Shown here: positions 51,079 to 61,100 of the stretch, in pieces | How the letters are laid out: each line of letters opens with the position of its first letter | Position numbering within the stretch: the first letter of the stretch is position 1 | Assembly: GCF_900100945.1 (NCBI RefSeq) | Contig: NZ_FNCG01000004.1 | Coordinates: forward strand, 186,001-250,000 | Direction of reading: 5' to 3' | DNA: 64,000 nt | Origin: Mucilaginibacter gossypii | GTDB taxonomy: Bacteria; Bacteroidota; Bacteroidia; Sphingobacteriales; Sphingobacteriaceae | The notes under the pieces: generated by a model | Seen by the model: the letters and a program-made list of their open reading frames with translations, nothing else | Databases searched by the model: none | Told to the model about the DNA's origin: nothing | Made by a program: the position numbers and the translations under genes

Positions 51079-52050
51079 CTACAACCACTTATTCTCCAAA
51101 ACCTCTTTGGCATGGTAGGTTAAAATAGCAGTTGCACCGGCACGGCGGATACTGGTAAGTACCTCGGTAATGGCACGCTGCTCGTTTAGCCAGCCGCGTT
51201 GTATAGCAGCTTTGATCATGGCATATTCGCCGCTTACGTTGTAGGCTGCAACAGGCAATTCGGTATTATCTTTTATCAGTTTAATAACGTCAAGGTAGGG
51301 TAGGGCCGGTTTTACCATTAAAAAGTCAGCACCTTCCAGTTCATCCAGTTCAGCCTCTATCAAAGCTTCGCGTTGATTGGCCGGGTTCATCTGGTAGGTT
51401 TTTTTATCACCAAACTTTGGTGCCGAATTCAAGGCATCTCTGAACGGGCCATAAAAAGCGCTGGCGTATTTAGCCGAGTACGACATGATAGACACATTGG
51501 TAAAACCATTATCGTCCAATACATTGCGGATGTAACCCACGCGACCGTCCATCATATCCGAAGGGGCAATGATATCGGCGCCTGACTGTGCATGAGCCAA
51601 AGCCATTTTGCCTAAAATGTCAAGCGTTTCGTCGTTCAGGATCTCGCCGTTTTCCACAATGCCGTCGTGGCCGTCGCTACTGTATGGATCCATAGCAACG
51701 TCGGTAATTACACAGGCTTCAGGGAAGTTTTTCTTTACCTCGCGGATAGCACGCAGATACAAACTCTTGTCGCGGTAGCTTTCCGTAGCAAATTTGTCCT
51801 TCAACTCCTCGGCAATATTAGGGAACAGGTCGAAAGAGTTTAAGCCCAGTTTAAGGCAGCTTTCAATTTCGCGCAGCAGGTTATCGATAGAATAGCGGAA
51901 AATGCCCGGCATTGATGCCACTTCGCTTTTCTGGTTTACGCCATCAATAATAAACAGCGGGAAAATCAGGTTAGCAGCGCTAACATGCGTTTCCTGCACC
52001 ATCTGGCGGATCACTTCATTTTTGCGGTTCCTTCTTGGTCGTTGTAACAT
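51079..52050 (-). CDS. hemB: delta-aminolevulinic acid dehydratase (porphobilinogen synthase)
   Basis: Joins two 5-aminolevulinate molecules to give porphobilinogen. It has 323 residues, usual length. The two Schiff-base lysines are Lys194 (SYSAKYASAFYGPF) and Lys247 (DFLMVKPALPYLD). The metal site reads TDVAMDPYSSDGHDG (residues 117-130), with Asp in place of the Cys residues of the zinc enzymes, so this is the magnesium/potassium-dependent class. Its 5' leader is a GGTCGATAGTCCATGG inverted repeat at 52055-52140. Confidence 0.98.
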   Translation of the reverse strand: MLQRPRRNRKNEVIRQMVQETHVSAANLIFPLFIIDGVNQKSEVASMPGIFRYSIDNLLREIESCLKLGLNSFDLFPNIAEELKDKFATESYRDKSLYLRAIREVKKNFPEACVITDVAMDPYSSDGHDGIVENGEILNDETLDILGKMALAHAQSGADIIAPSDMMDGRVGYIRNVLDDNGFTNVSIMSYSAKYASAFYGPFRDALNSAPKFGDKKTYQMNPANQREALIEAELDELEGADFLMVKPALPYLDVIKLIKDNTELPVAAYNVSGEYAMIKAAIQRGWLNEQRAITEVLTSIRRAGATAILTYHAKEVLENKWL

Positions 52051-52054
52051 AACT

Positions 52055-52140
52055 TTGGTCCATAGACCATGGTCGATAGTCCATGGTCAAAATAATATGC
52101 TTTTAAAGTCTATGGACTATCGACCATCGACCATGGACTT
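52055..52140. repeat. phrase-like inverted repeat (GGTCGATAGTCCATGG family), copy B
   Basis: Left part CCATAGACCATGGTCGATAG continuing to TCCATGGTC (to 52088); right part AAAGTCTATGGACTATCGAC continuing to CATGGACTT (52105-52140). They share the exact 16-base core ATGGTCGATAGTCCAT in opposite orientations. It fills the whole gap between hemB and hemCD. Same family as 23887-23985. Confidence 0.85.
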
Positions 52141-52143
52141 CAA

Positions 52144-53718
52144 TTAAAGTCCAAACACTGCCTCTGCCAGCCCAACTTCGTCGGGCGAGTAGGGGAGCGT
52201 GTATTTTACACCCATTTCGTCAAATTTTTTGCCGGTTGATTTGCCTATGGCCACTACCTTTTGGTAAGGGTCGAGCAAATTATCGGCAAAGTAGGCTTCC
52301 ACGTTCGATGGACTGGTAAACACCATCACATCTGCACCGCTGGCTTCCACATCTTCTTCCAGTACGGTTTCATATACGGGCAGGTCGATGATCTTGGTAT
52401 CGGCAGATAAGCCTTGCTGAATACTCCTCATCGGGCTTTCGGCTCCGGGGAATAGCACAATCTTACCGTTAGCCAGCTTGGCAAATTCTTCAGCTACTTC
52501 GGCAGTATCGGTACCTTCGCCAACATAGTCGGTAAAGTGACCTTTGCGGCGCAGCATTTCTTCGCTGCCGCTGCCCATTACCCCAAATTTTACCTTTTTA
52601 GGGAATTGTGGGTTTAACTGGAAAAAGTATTCAACAGCGTTTTTGCTGGAGAAGAATACCCAGTCAATATTTTTTAATATGTATGAGTCAAAGCGGGTGA
52701 TTACCGGCACCGTACGGATGAGCGAACGGTCTTCTATTGCAATGCCATGTTTTTCAAGCGCTTTGCGGAAATAGCTTTGTTCGCCAAGCTCGCGCGAAAT
52801 GAATACACTTGATGGATGCTTACGTTCTTTTGCAAATTTGGCTACTACCTTCTCAGCCAAACCTTCGGTAGTTGGCGCTTCTAAAAACAACCTGTCCGGA
52901 AATTCATCGCCTTCGTTGGCTTTAGAAGTAAACACCTGGAAAAGACCATCTTCTTTGCGGCAGTAACAGCCTAAAGGCAAGTGGCAACCACCGCCAAATA
53001 ATTTCAATACGGTACGTTCAACAGCCAGCTCTTCGGCTACATCAGTATGGTGTAATGCCTGTAGTGCATTAAACAGCTCATGATCGGTTTCACGGATCTG
53101 GATAGCCAAAGCGCCTTGAGCAGGAGCCGGGATCAGTTCAACCGGGGTGATCTCTTCTACATGAAACTCGCTCAGGTCGAGGCCTAAACGGGTAACGCCG
53201 GCTTTAGCCAGCATAATGGCATCATATTTTTCATCGCGCAGCTTACCAATACGGGTGGGCACGTTACCGCGAAGTTCTTCAATTTCAAGATCGGGGCGGT
53301 GGGCCAGCAATTGCGCTTTGCGGCGGTTTGACGAAGTGCCCACAATAGCACCGTATTTAACAGACAATTTTTGATGCACATCGACACAATCTTTCAGGAT
53401 CAACAACAGTTCAGCCGGGTCTTCCCGTTCTGAAACTGCAGCGATGATGAGTCCCGGAGGATTTTCAGTAGGCAGGTCCTTATGTGAGTGGACCGCGATA
53501 TCAATAGTGCCGGCTATTAACTCTTCTTCTAATTCTTTGGTAAAAAAGCCTTTACCCTCCAACTTGTCAAAGCTGAGGTTCAGGATGCGGTCGCCCTGGG
53601 TTTTAATGATCTTTAACTCGGCGGTGATATTAATGGCAGCAAGGCTGTCTTTAACGAAATTGGCCTGCCATAAAGCCAATTCACTGCCACGGGTTCCTAT
53701 AATCAGTTTTCTGTCCAA
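52144..53718 (-). CDS. hemCD: fused hydroxymethylbilane synthase / uroporphyrinogen-III synthase
   Basis: A bifunctional protein. Residues 1-300 are HemC: LIIGTRGSELALWQANF, VHSHKDLPT, TSSNRRKAQL, RGNVPTRIGKL, and GGGCHLPLGCY with the cofactor-binding Cys (residue 253 if the start is 53742). From about residue 311 the protein is HemD: VFISRELGEQSYFRKALEKH, DWVFFSSKNAVEYFF, FPGAESPMRSIQQGL, and VMVFTSPSNVEAYF. Fusion would channel the unstable hydroxymethylbilane to ring closure. There is no ATG; candidate starts are TTG at 53742 and TTG at 53718 (MDRKLIIGTRG), the latter fitting the family N-terminus better. It heads the operon. Confidence 0.95.
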   Translation of the reverse strand: MDRKLIIGTRGSELALWQANFVKDSLAAINITAELKIIKTQGDRILNLSFDKLEGKGFFTKELEEELIAGTIDIAVHSHKDLPTENPPGLIIAAVSEREDPAELLLILKDCVDVHQKLSVKYGAIVGTSSNRRKAQLLAHRPDLEIEELRGNVPTRIGKLRDEKYDAIMLAKAGVTRLGLDLSEFHVEEITPVELIPAPAQGALAIQIRETDHELFNALQALHHTDVAEELAVERTVLKLFGGGCHLPLGCYCRKEDGLFQVFTSKANEGDEFPDRLFLEAPTTEGLAEKVVAKFAKERKHPSSVFISRELGEQSYFRKALEKHGIAIEDRSLIRTVPVITRFDSYILKNIDWVFFSSKNAVEYFFQLNPQFPKKVKFGVMGSGSEEMLRRKGHFTDYVGEGTDTAEVAEEFAKLANGKIVLFPGAESPMRSIQQGLSADTKIIDLPVYETVLEEDVEASGADVMVFTSPSNVEAYFADNLLDPYQKVVAIGKSTGKKFDEMGVKYTLPYSPDEVGLAEAVFGL

Positions 53719-53742
53719 AAGAATGAATGTTTGCGGCTGCAA

Positions 53743-54558
53743 ATTTAATTTTTTATGCCGATGATAAGGTACAACAACTTAATGAATTATTGTTAATTGC
53801 AACAAAATGACTGTAATGTGTGGGTTTTGATGGCTGAACAAATTTGCCTTGCATATCTCATACTTAGCATATTTACCACAAGGCACAGCCTTGCGGCCGC
53901 GGATGTAACTTTGTAACAAAGCGGGTGTCCCAATTTTTTGATTCCCCAAAAAAAAATGAAAAAAGTCCGCCGTCTATTTTCTTTAAAAATAGCCATGTTC
54001 CATTTTTTAAGAGTGAAACGATGAAACGGGTTAATGGCATTATTGATTGATAGTCAGTAGTTTAGGTTTTTATATAGAACATTGATAACTTGCTGATAAT
54101 CAGTGTTTAAAATTTTAAGGCGTGTTTGTTTGGTGTTTCATGGCTGCTGAATATAGGAGCTGATTTTTGAATTGATTTTTATCGTTTTTTTGGGAGTTTT
54201 TTAAACCGGTGCGAATGTTTGAATTGGATGGTGACAAAGCCCTGCCACCATTTGTTAGGCAGGGATGCTTAGCTTTATACCTTCCTATCTGAATATCACG
54301 AAGCGTAGCTTCGTCAGCCGATTCATCTTGATCAGGAAAGGAATTGCAAATAAAATTTAAACGCGATCCGTCTGCTTCCGCACAATTACTGTCCGTAAAC
54401 GGACAATGTTTACGTTTTTAAATAATATTACTATTTGATATACAGTTAATTATGTTGATGGTATAATTTTGGTAAAATAGCCGGAGTATCGGTAAGGATG
54501 ACTTTTACCTATGCTAAAAACCGGTTCTGATTATCATTAACACTAAACTTAAACACTT
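53743..54558. other. 816-bp intergenic region between hemCD and permease gene 1
   Basis: No gene is supported. The hemCD promoter must lie near the left end, on the minus strand. The rest is AT-rich with scattered hairpins: CCTGCC with GGCAGG (54241-54262), ACGAAGC with GCTTCGT (54298-54314), and the dyad TGTCCGTAAACGGACA (54390-54405). The last 140 bases probably hold the permease promoter. A 67-residue ORF on the minus strand (53793-53996) has no recognisable features. Confidence 0.4.
54390..54405. promoter_or_regulatory. palindrome TGTCCGTAAACGGACA upstream of permease 1
   Basis: A perfect 7-2-7 dyad (TGTCCGT, AA, ACGGACA), about 150 bases before the permease start. A 16-base CGGAC/GTCCG dyad of opposite polarity lies before the second permease (58051-58066). 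It is a possible regulator binding site. Confidence 0.4.
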
Positions 54559-57063
54559 ATGCTAAAGATCAACCTCGTACTCGCTTTAAGGAATATTTTT
54601 CGCAACAAGCTTTACACAGCTATTAATATTATTGGGCTCGGTACAGCAAGCGCTTTTTGCATCCTGGTTTATCTGCATTTAAAAAACGAACAATCATTTG
54701 ATAAATTTCATAACGATGCGGATCAGTTGTACCGGGTTGAAGAAACTGGTTTAAATCAGCCGGTAGCAGAAGATAAGAAAAGCAAAGGTTTTTTTTCGAT
54801 GTTAACAAAGAAAGAAGACGAGGAAAATACCATAGTTACCCCTCCAATTTTAGGGCCCGATCTGAAACGAAATTTTCCCGAAGTGGAAAGCGCCGTGAGG
54901 TTTGATGGTTATTACAAACCAGTTATTAAAGTAGGCAATCAGAATTTTCAAGAGGACGGGAATACACTTACTTTTGTAGATGCCGATTTTTTCAAGGTTT
55001 TTAATTTTCCCTTGTTGCAAGGCAATCCGGAAACTGTGCTATCGGGCCATAACGAGGCTGTGATCAGCGAACGTTTGGCAAAAAAATATTTCGGTAATGC
55101 CGATCCTGTTGGCAAAACAGTAATGGTCCCCGGCGAATCGAACCCGGTGCCGGTAAGCATTGTGGGCTTAATGAAAAATTTTCCGGCTAACTCAAGCATG
55201 CAGTTTGATATGGTGATGCCTATCACATCAATGGCAGGCTATAAAGACAAAATGGGTGCAGGCCTTAACTCATATAACGAAATATTGGTTATCAAATTAA
55301 AAAAAGGAACTGATGCAGGCCGCTTTCAACATAAGCTGGATGAGTTTTCGAAAAAATACTTTAATCCCCAAACCGAAGCATCAAAAGCCCCGGCTAATAA
55401 AGTTTCTGATACCTATATCCGTTTAAGGCCCTTGGCCGATGCGCATTACAATATTAGCGGGGCTTGGGATCATTACACTAACTTGAAAAATATTTACCAG
55501 TTAAGCAGCCTCGCTGTGCTCATTTTGGTAATAGCCTGCTTTAATTATGTGCTGTTAACGCTAACCAACGCAGTTTCCCGCTCGCAGGATGTGGGTGTAC
55601 GCAAAACGATAGGCGCAGGCCGTTTGCAAATTATATTTCAGTATTATACACAAACACAGGTGCTTGCATTTATATCTGTAGCAGTTGGCTTTTTGTTGGC
55701 CATTATCATAATGCCATTCTTTAACCATTTAACAGGGGCTACTATGTCATTCAGTAGTTTTAGGGTTATTGATATGTTGGTGTTGATAACGGTTTTGACT
55801 TTGGTACTCGGTTTCCTGGCGGGTATTTACCCGGCTTACGCCATGTCTGGGTTAAAGCCACTAAATATTATGCGCGGGTTTTCGGCTTATCGGATAAGCC
55901 CCGTACTATCAAAAAGCCTTATTGTGGTACAGTTTGGTGTTTGTGTGTTGCTGGTAATATCATCGCTCATTATCAATAAGCAAATGCATTTTGTTAGCCA
56001 AACCGAAATGGGTTTTGATAAGGACCAGGTGGTAGTGGTAGAAAATCCCTATTGGGGAGGTGATAAACAAATTTCTGCCGCATTACAACGCGAACTTTAT
56101 CATTGGGCAGATACGCAGCCCTTTATAGCGGGTATTACAAGTACGTCATTTTCATTTGGCGGGGTTAGTAGAAATACACATACCATTAATGGTGAAAAAG
56201 TACCAATTGATTACCTGGATGCTGATTTTGAATATTTTAAATTTAACAAGATACCGATTTTACTTGGCCGCGACTTTTCGCGGGATATTGCGACAGACAG
56301 CGCCTCGTTCCAGTTAACGGATGATCAGAAAAAACCTCAGGGTACTAAATTAAGACATAATACCATCGTTAATCAAACCCTGTACAAATTGCTCGGTAAA
56401 CCGGCCCTTAACGTGTATAACCCAACTATTGGCGGGATAATTATCGGTGTTTGTAAAGACTACCATAACCGAGACCTTACTCAGGCAATACAACCAGGCT
56501 ATCACACCGTAAATCGTGACCATATCGGTTATTTCTGGTTCAGGATCAAAGCCCACCAGAGCATTCCGCCGGCTATGGAAAAACTGAAAGCCGAATGGAA
56601 TATACTAACCAACAACCTGCCTTTAAATTACAGTTTTATGGATGAACAGATTGCCAGAAGCTACAACGCTTATTTACAATGGATGACCACAATCACCACA
56701 TCATGCATCATAGCCATATTATTGGCCTGCCTTGGTTTATTCGGCTTGTCGGGACTTACTACTATTAACCGTACCAAAGAGATAGGCATCCGTAAAGTGC
56801 TGGGCGCGTCGGTAAGCAGTCTGTTTTTGCAGCTTAACCGCAGTACCATGTACCTTGCCGCCGCCGCATTTGTAATAGCAACCCCGTTGGCCTGGTACCT
56901 GTCTAACAGCTGGCTGCAAAATTTCGCATATCGCATTAAGCCCGATTGGCTGCTGTTTGTTACCGGGGCAGTAATATCAGTTATTACAGCGCTTGCATCG
57001 GTAAGCTATCACACATTGAAAGCTGCCAGGGCAAATCCTGCGGATAGTTTGAGAAGTGAATAA
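54559..57063 (+). CDS. MacB/FtsX-type ABC transporter permease 1
   Basis: An 834-residue inner-membrane protein of the MacB_PCD/FtsX type. Helix 1 is at about residues 20-42 after MLKINLVLALRNIFRNKLYT. A large periplasmic domain (about 45-290: VEETGLNQPVAEDKK, ADPVGKTVMVPG) precedes helices 2-4 (about 315-425), then a second helix with another periplasmic stretch, and three C-terminal helices (about 720-820) with the motif RTKEIGIRKVLGASVSSLFL. This motif repeats in the middle (SQDVGVRKTIGAGRLQII), as in duplicated FtsX domains. No ATPase gene is adjacent. Such permeases may drive mechanotransmission or drug/peptide export; the substrate is unknown. Confidence 0.93.
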   Translation: MLKINLVLALRNIFRNKLYTAINIIGLGTASAFCILVYLHLKNEQSFDKFHNDADQLYRVEETGLNQPVAEDKKSKGFFSMLTKKEDEENTIVTPPILGPDLKRNFPEVESAVRFDGYYKPVIKVGNQNFQEDGNTLTFVDADFFKVFNFPLLQGNPETVLSGHNEAVISERLAKKYFGNADPVGKTVMVPGESNPVPVSIVGLMKNFPANSSMQFDMVMPITSMAGYKDKMGAGLNSYNEILVIKLKKGTDAGRFQHKLDEFSKKYFNPQTEASKAPANKVSDTYIRLRPLADAHYNISGAWDHYTNLKNIYQLSSLAVLILVIACFNYVLLTLTNAVSRSQDVGVRKTIGAGRLQIIFQYYTQTQVLAFISVAVGFLLAIIIMPFFNHLTGATMSFSSFRVIDMLVLITVLTLVLGFLAGIYPAYAMSGLKPLNIMRGFSAYRISPVLSKSLIVVQFGVCVLLVISSLIINKQMHFVSQTEMGFDKDQVVVVENPYWGGDKQISAALQRELYHWADTQPFIAGITSTSFSFGGVSRNTHTINGEKVPIDYLDADFEYFKFNKIPILLGRDFSRDIATDSASFQLTDDQKKPQGTKLRHNTIVNQTLYKLLGKPALNVYNPTIGGIIIGVCKDYHNRDLTQAIQPGYHTVNRDHIGYFWFRIKAHQSIPPAMEKLKAEWNILTNNLPLNYSFMDEQIARSYNAYLQWMTTITTSCIIAILLACLGLFGLSGLTTINRTKEIGIRKVLGASVSSLFLQLNRSTMYLAAAAFVIATPLAWYLSNSWLQNFAYRIKPDWLLFVTGAVISVITALASVSYHTLKAARANPADSLRSE

Positions 57064-57076
57064 TAACCTCAGCAAT

Positions 57077-57120
57077 ATGGCGTATGGGATAAGTATATTG
57101 AAAAGCAAAACGCCATTTTT
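57077..57120. terminator. terminator between permease 1 and SDR gene
   Basis: ATGGCGT and ACGCCAT arms around a 26-base loop, followed by TTTTTGTT. Serves the plus strand and possibly the convergent SDR gene. Confidence 0.55.
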
Positions 57121-57170
57121 GTTAACATCTGGCTGTTTTTTTACCAAATTAAAACAAGTCACTAAACAGA

Positions 57171-57893
57171 TTACCAACCTGCTTCTCCAACATCTTTAAA
57201 AAATTTTGCGGTGACGCGTGGTTGGGATTGTGTTGCCAGCTTCACTATAGGTAGGGCGCCTTGTTCGGCAGTTTTTGCCCCCTGAAATTGATTAAGATCG
57301 GTAGCTGTATATCCCGGTGTAACACTATTAACACTAATGCCGGTATCATAAAGCTCATTTGCCAGCATTACCGTAAAAGCGTTTAAGGCTGTTTTTGACG
57401 AACCGTAAGCATGGTACTTAGCCCGGTTAGAATTTCTATCCGCAGCGGTGTGCACAACGAGGGAGCCGGTTTCACTGGAAACATTGATGATAGCCCCCTG
57501 GCCCGATTTTTTCAGTAGCGGCAGAAACTCCTGTGTGGTTTGGACTGCACCAAAAAAATTGGTGTCGAATATCCTGCGTAGGTTTTCGATAGAAACTGCA
57601 GCGAGGTTTTGAGGCTGGTCGCCGGCTATTCCTGCATTATTTATTAAAATATCTAACGAACCAATTTTAACCTCCAATTCCGCTCTCGCCTCACGTACGC
57701 TTTTGATATCGGCCACATCTATTACTATGGTTTCTATATTGTTTAAACCCAGCTCTTTCAATTGCCTGAATGCTTCAAGCCCCTTTTCTTGATCCCTGCT
57801 GCCTAAATAAACATAATAATTTAGTTGTGACAGTTGCCTGGCGGTTTCAAAGCCGATCCCCTTATTTGCCCCGGTGATTAATACTGTTTTCAT
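57171..57893 (-). CDS. short-chain dehydrogenase/reductase, NADP type
   Basis: A 240-residue SDR. I chose the ATG at 57893 (MKTVLITGANKGIGFE) because the preceding 18 residues are not fold-like. The cofactor loop is TGANKGIG, followed by the DVADIKSV acidic turn, NNAGIAG, the catalytic Ser in NVSSETGSL, and AYGSSKTALNAF with Tyr and Lys. The sequence resembles carbonyl reductase-type SDRs (GANKGIG and LGSRD motifs) of Bacteroidota. Substrate unknown. It is convergent with permease 1. Confidence 0.92.
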   Translation of the reverse strand: MKTVLITGANKGIGFETARQLSQLNYYVYLGSRDQEKGLEAFRQLKELGLNNIETIVIDVADIKSVREARAELEVKIGSLDILINNAGIAGDQPQNLAAVSIENLRRIFDTNFFGAVQTTQEFLPLLKKSGQGAIINVSSETGSLVVHTAADRNSNRAKYHAYGSSKTALNAFTVMLANELYDTGISVNSVTPGYTATDLNQFQGAKTAEQGALPIVKLATQSQPRVTAKFFKDVGEAGW

Positions 57894-58050
57894 AGTGATG
57901 ATTTTTGATTGTGTTTTCAGTAATTTTAGCTGAAGATATAAAGGCAAAAAAATATAATTGATTTATAAACCGCAATGCACAATCAATTGCAGTTATTGGA
58001 TTATTCGTGGGTTGGCAGAATACCGGCGTTGGAAATCCTTCCAATAAAAC

Positions 58051-58066
58051 CGGACACAACCGTCCG
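58051..58066. promoter_or_regulatory. CGGAC/GTCCG dyad upstream of AraC-FtsX fusion gene
   Basis: CGGAC, ACAACC, GTCCG about 95 bases before the TTG start. A related dyad with opposite polarity lies at 54390. Weak evidence for a regulator site. Confidence 0.3.
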
Positions 58067-58159
58067 TTTTTATTACGGTAGCTTTGTGTGTAAAATATTA
58101 TTTGAATTGTATATCAATGAGTTATGAAGTTGGAATAACCTTTGAAACAATAATATAAC

Positions 58160-61100
58160 TTGACCGCGTATAGTTTCCATATCACCCTATATGACCTGGC
58201 GTTTTTGGCTGCGATATTTATCGGCCTCACGTTTAGCCTGTTGCTATGGTTTACCAAAAGCATTAACCTCTCTGCAAATCGTTTTCTGGCCCTTGCTATG
58301 CTAACCATTGTTTTATGGATGGCCTGGGTGTCGGGAAAAAGCGTTGAATTGAGCGCTTATTTTCCACATTGGAACCGGCTGCCGCTTCAATTTTCGCTGG
58401 CACTGGGCCCGTTCATTTATTTTTATGTGCTTAAGATAACCCGGCCGGGATATAAATTACATAGTACAGATTTGCTGCACTTTATCCCCTTGTTATTGCA
58501 ACAGGGCATTTTTATATTGAAGATTGGGCAAAGCGTCGGCAACATCACGGCAACTTATCACACATCGGTCTTTCGGCAAACGGGCCTGGTACTGAATATG
58601 GCGACATTCATTTCGGTACTTGCCTATTTGTATATTTCATTTGGGTTGATTGAAAGCTATTACCAACAGTTGAAATTCAATCACGTAAATGACCGCTACC
58701 GCAACCAAATGCGCTGGCTGGTCCGGTTAATCAAAGCCTTTGGTTTTTTATGGTTATTATGGCTGCCATATGCCGTTGCAGATTTTTTTTATTTCCACCA
58801 ACGGTTAGGAATCCAAGCGTACTATCCCTTGTATTTGCTGTTAGCGGGAATGATGATTTGGATAGCGGCGACGGTTCATTCAAAACCAGGAACTTCAGTT
58901 ATTGTGCAAGCCTCCCCGGTTTTGAAGGCACCGGTTTCAGCGGAGCTCAGGCAAAAAGGAACCTGGCTAAGGAAGGCTATGGAGGCCAACCGGTATTACC
59001 ACGATGCCGAACTGAATTTGACCTCGCTTGCCGAAAAATTGGGCCTCACCGTTCATGAGCTATCCCGGATCATCAATGTGGCACTCAAGAAAAACTTTAA
59101 CGATTTTATCAATGAATATCGCGTTGCGGAAGTAATCCGGAAAATGCGGGATCCTACTTTTGCCCATATAACCCTGCTTGGTATAGCACTGGAGTCGGGG
59201 TTTAATTCAAAATCTTCTTTTAACCGCATTTTTAAACAGATGACCGGCAAAAGTCCGGCGGAATATAAAAGTGAGCCCCAAAAAGAGTTCCCAAGTTATA
59301 ACTTAAGACGACACACCCAGTTTGCAGGGGTAATTTCGAAGCATGAAACCACAATTATGTGGCCTTCCCGGAAATTAAACCGCAGCTATATGTTCAAAAA
59401 TTATTTTAAGATCGCGTGGCGTAATATCACCCGTCACAAAAGTTACTCGGCCATTAATGTAGCCGGGCTGGCGGTGGGCATTGCGGCCTGCCTGCTGATA
59501 TTTGTAGTTGTTCAATATGAGTTGAGCTTTGATACCTATCAACCCGGTTATAAAAGCACTTATCGCATCGTTACCAAAAAAGACAGGGAAGGCAATATCA
59601 GGTATAGTGCCGGGATCTCAACACCCGCTGTAGATGCTTTTCGTCTTTATTTCCCACAGGCTACCATTGCAGGTATCAACGCCATTTATGGCAGCCAGAT
59701 CGTAGCCCCGGCGGCTAACGGGAACGCCGCCGGCGATAAAAAGTTTGTTGAGAACACCGGCATCATGTTTGCCGAACCTCAGCTTTTCGATATTTTTTCA
59801 GCAACCTGGCTTGCCGGCAGCGCGTTGGCTTTAAAAGATCCTAACATGGTGGTGATTGATAAAAGCAGCGCCGTAAAATATTTTGGTAACTGGCAAACGG
59901 CAGCAGGAAAAACACTTAGGATGGATAACCTGCTGACGCTAAAAGTAGCGGGTGTGATAAAGGATGTTCCCCCAAATACCGACCTGCCGCTCAAAGTGTT
60001 GATTTCGTACATCACCTGGAAGAAGAACCCCAAAAGCTACCATTACGCATATACCTGGGATGAAACCAGCAGCGACTGCCAGGTGTATATAAAATTTCCT
60101 GCAAATGTATTGCAAAGCAGCATCGAAAGTCAAATGCTCAGTTTTTCCGAAAAACAATTTAATAGTGATAGTAAACGCGCTGCCAGGAAAAGATATGCTG
60201 TAGCGCAACCCTTATCGGCAATCCATTTTGACACCAGTTTTGGCGGCACGCTGGGCGATCATGTAACCGGCAAGTCCACGCTGCGTACCTTGTCGCTTAT
60301 CGCGGTGCTGATCATCGTTATGGCATCCATCAATTTCATTAACCTTTCAACCGCGCAATCCGTTGGCCGCTCCAAAGAGGTAGGCATCCGCAAAGTGCTG
60401 GGCAGCAGCCGCGGGCAATTGGTAGGCCTGGTAATGTGCGAAACGGCCATTATCGTACTAATTTCGGCCGGCCTTGCAATTTGCATAGCCGAAATTGCTT
60501 TACCATTACTCAAACATATCGCCAGCGTTCCGGATACCATTGGTTTGTTCAATCCCGGCATATTACTTTGCCTGGCCTGTGTAATAGTTGCAGTGATACT
60601 GCTTTCAGGAGTATATCCGGCAATTATCGTATCGGGATTTAAACCTGTTGAGGCGCTGAAAAATAAGATTAATTCGGCGGCTGTCGGTGGTATATCGCTC
60701 CGCCGTGTGCTGGTAGTTACCCAGTTTACCATTTCACAGTTGCTGATTATCGGAACAGCTATCGCCGTTAAACAAATGGATTTTGTAAACAATGCCGACC
60801 TCGGGTTTAATAAAGAAGCCGTATTGGCCATACCATGCCCTGCCGATAGCATCGGTTTATCACGAATGAACAGCTTTAAACAGCAGGTGCTTACCTTGCA
60901 GGGTGTAAAGGCAGCCAGTTTTTCGGCTGACGCGCCATCGTCATCGCATAATAATTCAAGCAATTTCTACTTCAATCATTCAGATAAAGATCCTGGCTTT
61001 GATATTTTCATGAAAGTGGCCGACGCGGATTACTTTAAAACTTTTGGCCTCAGGTTTATAGCAGGCAAAAGCTATGAACCCAGCGATACCGCACGAGAAC

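Noticed and set aside
53793-53996. 67-codon minus-strand ORF upstream of hemCD
   Set aside because: No recognisable domain, no signal peptide, and it sits in a long AT-rich gap where such ORFs arise by chance.
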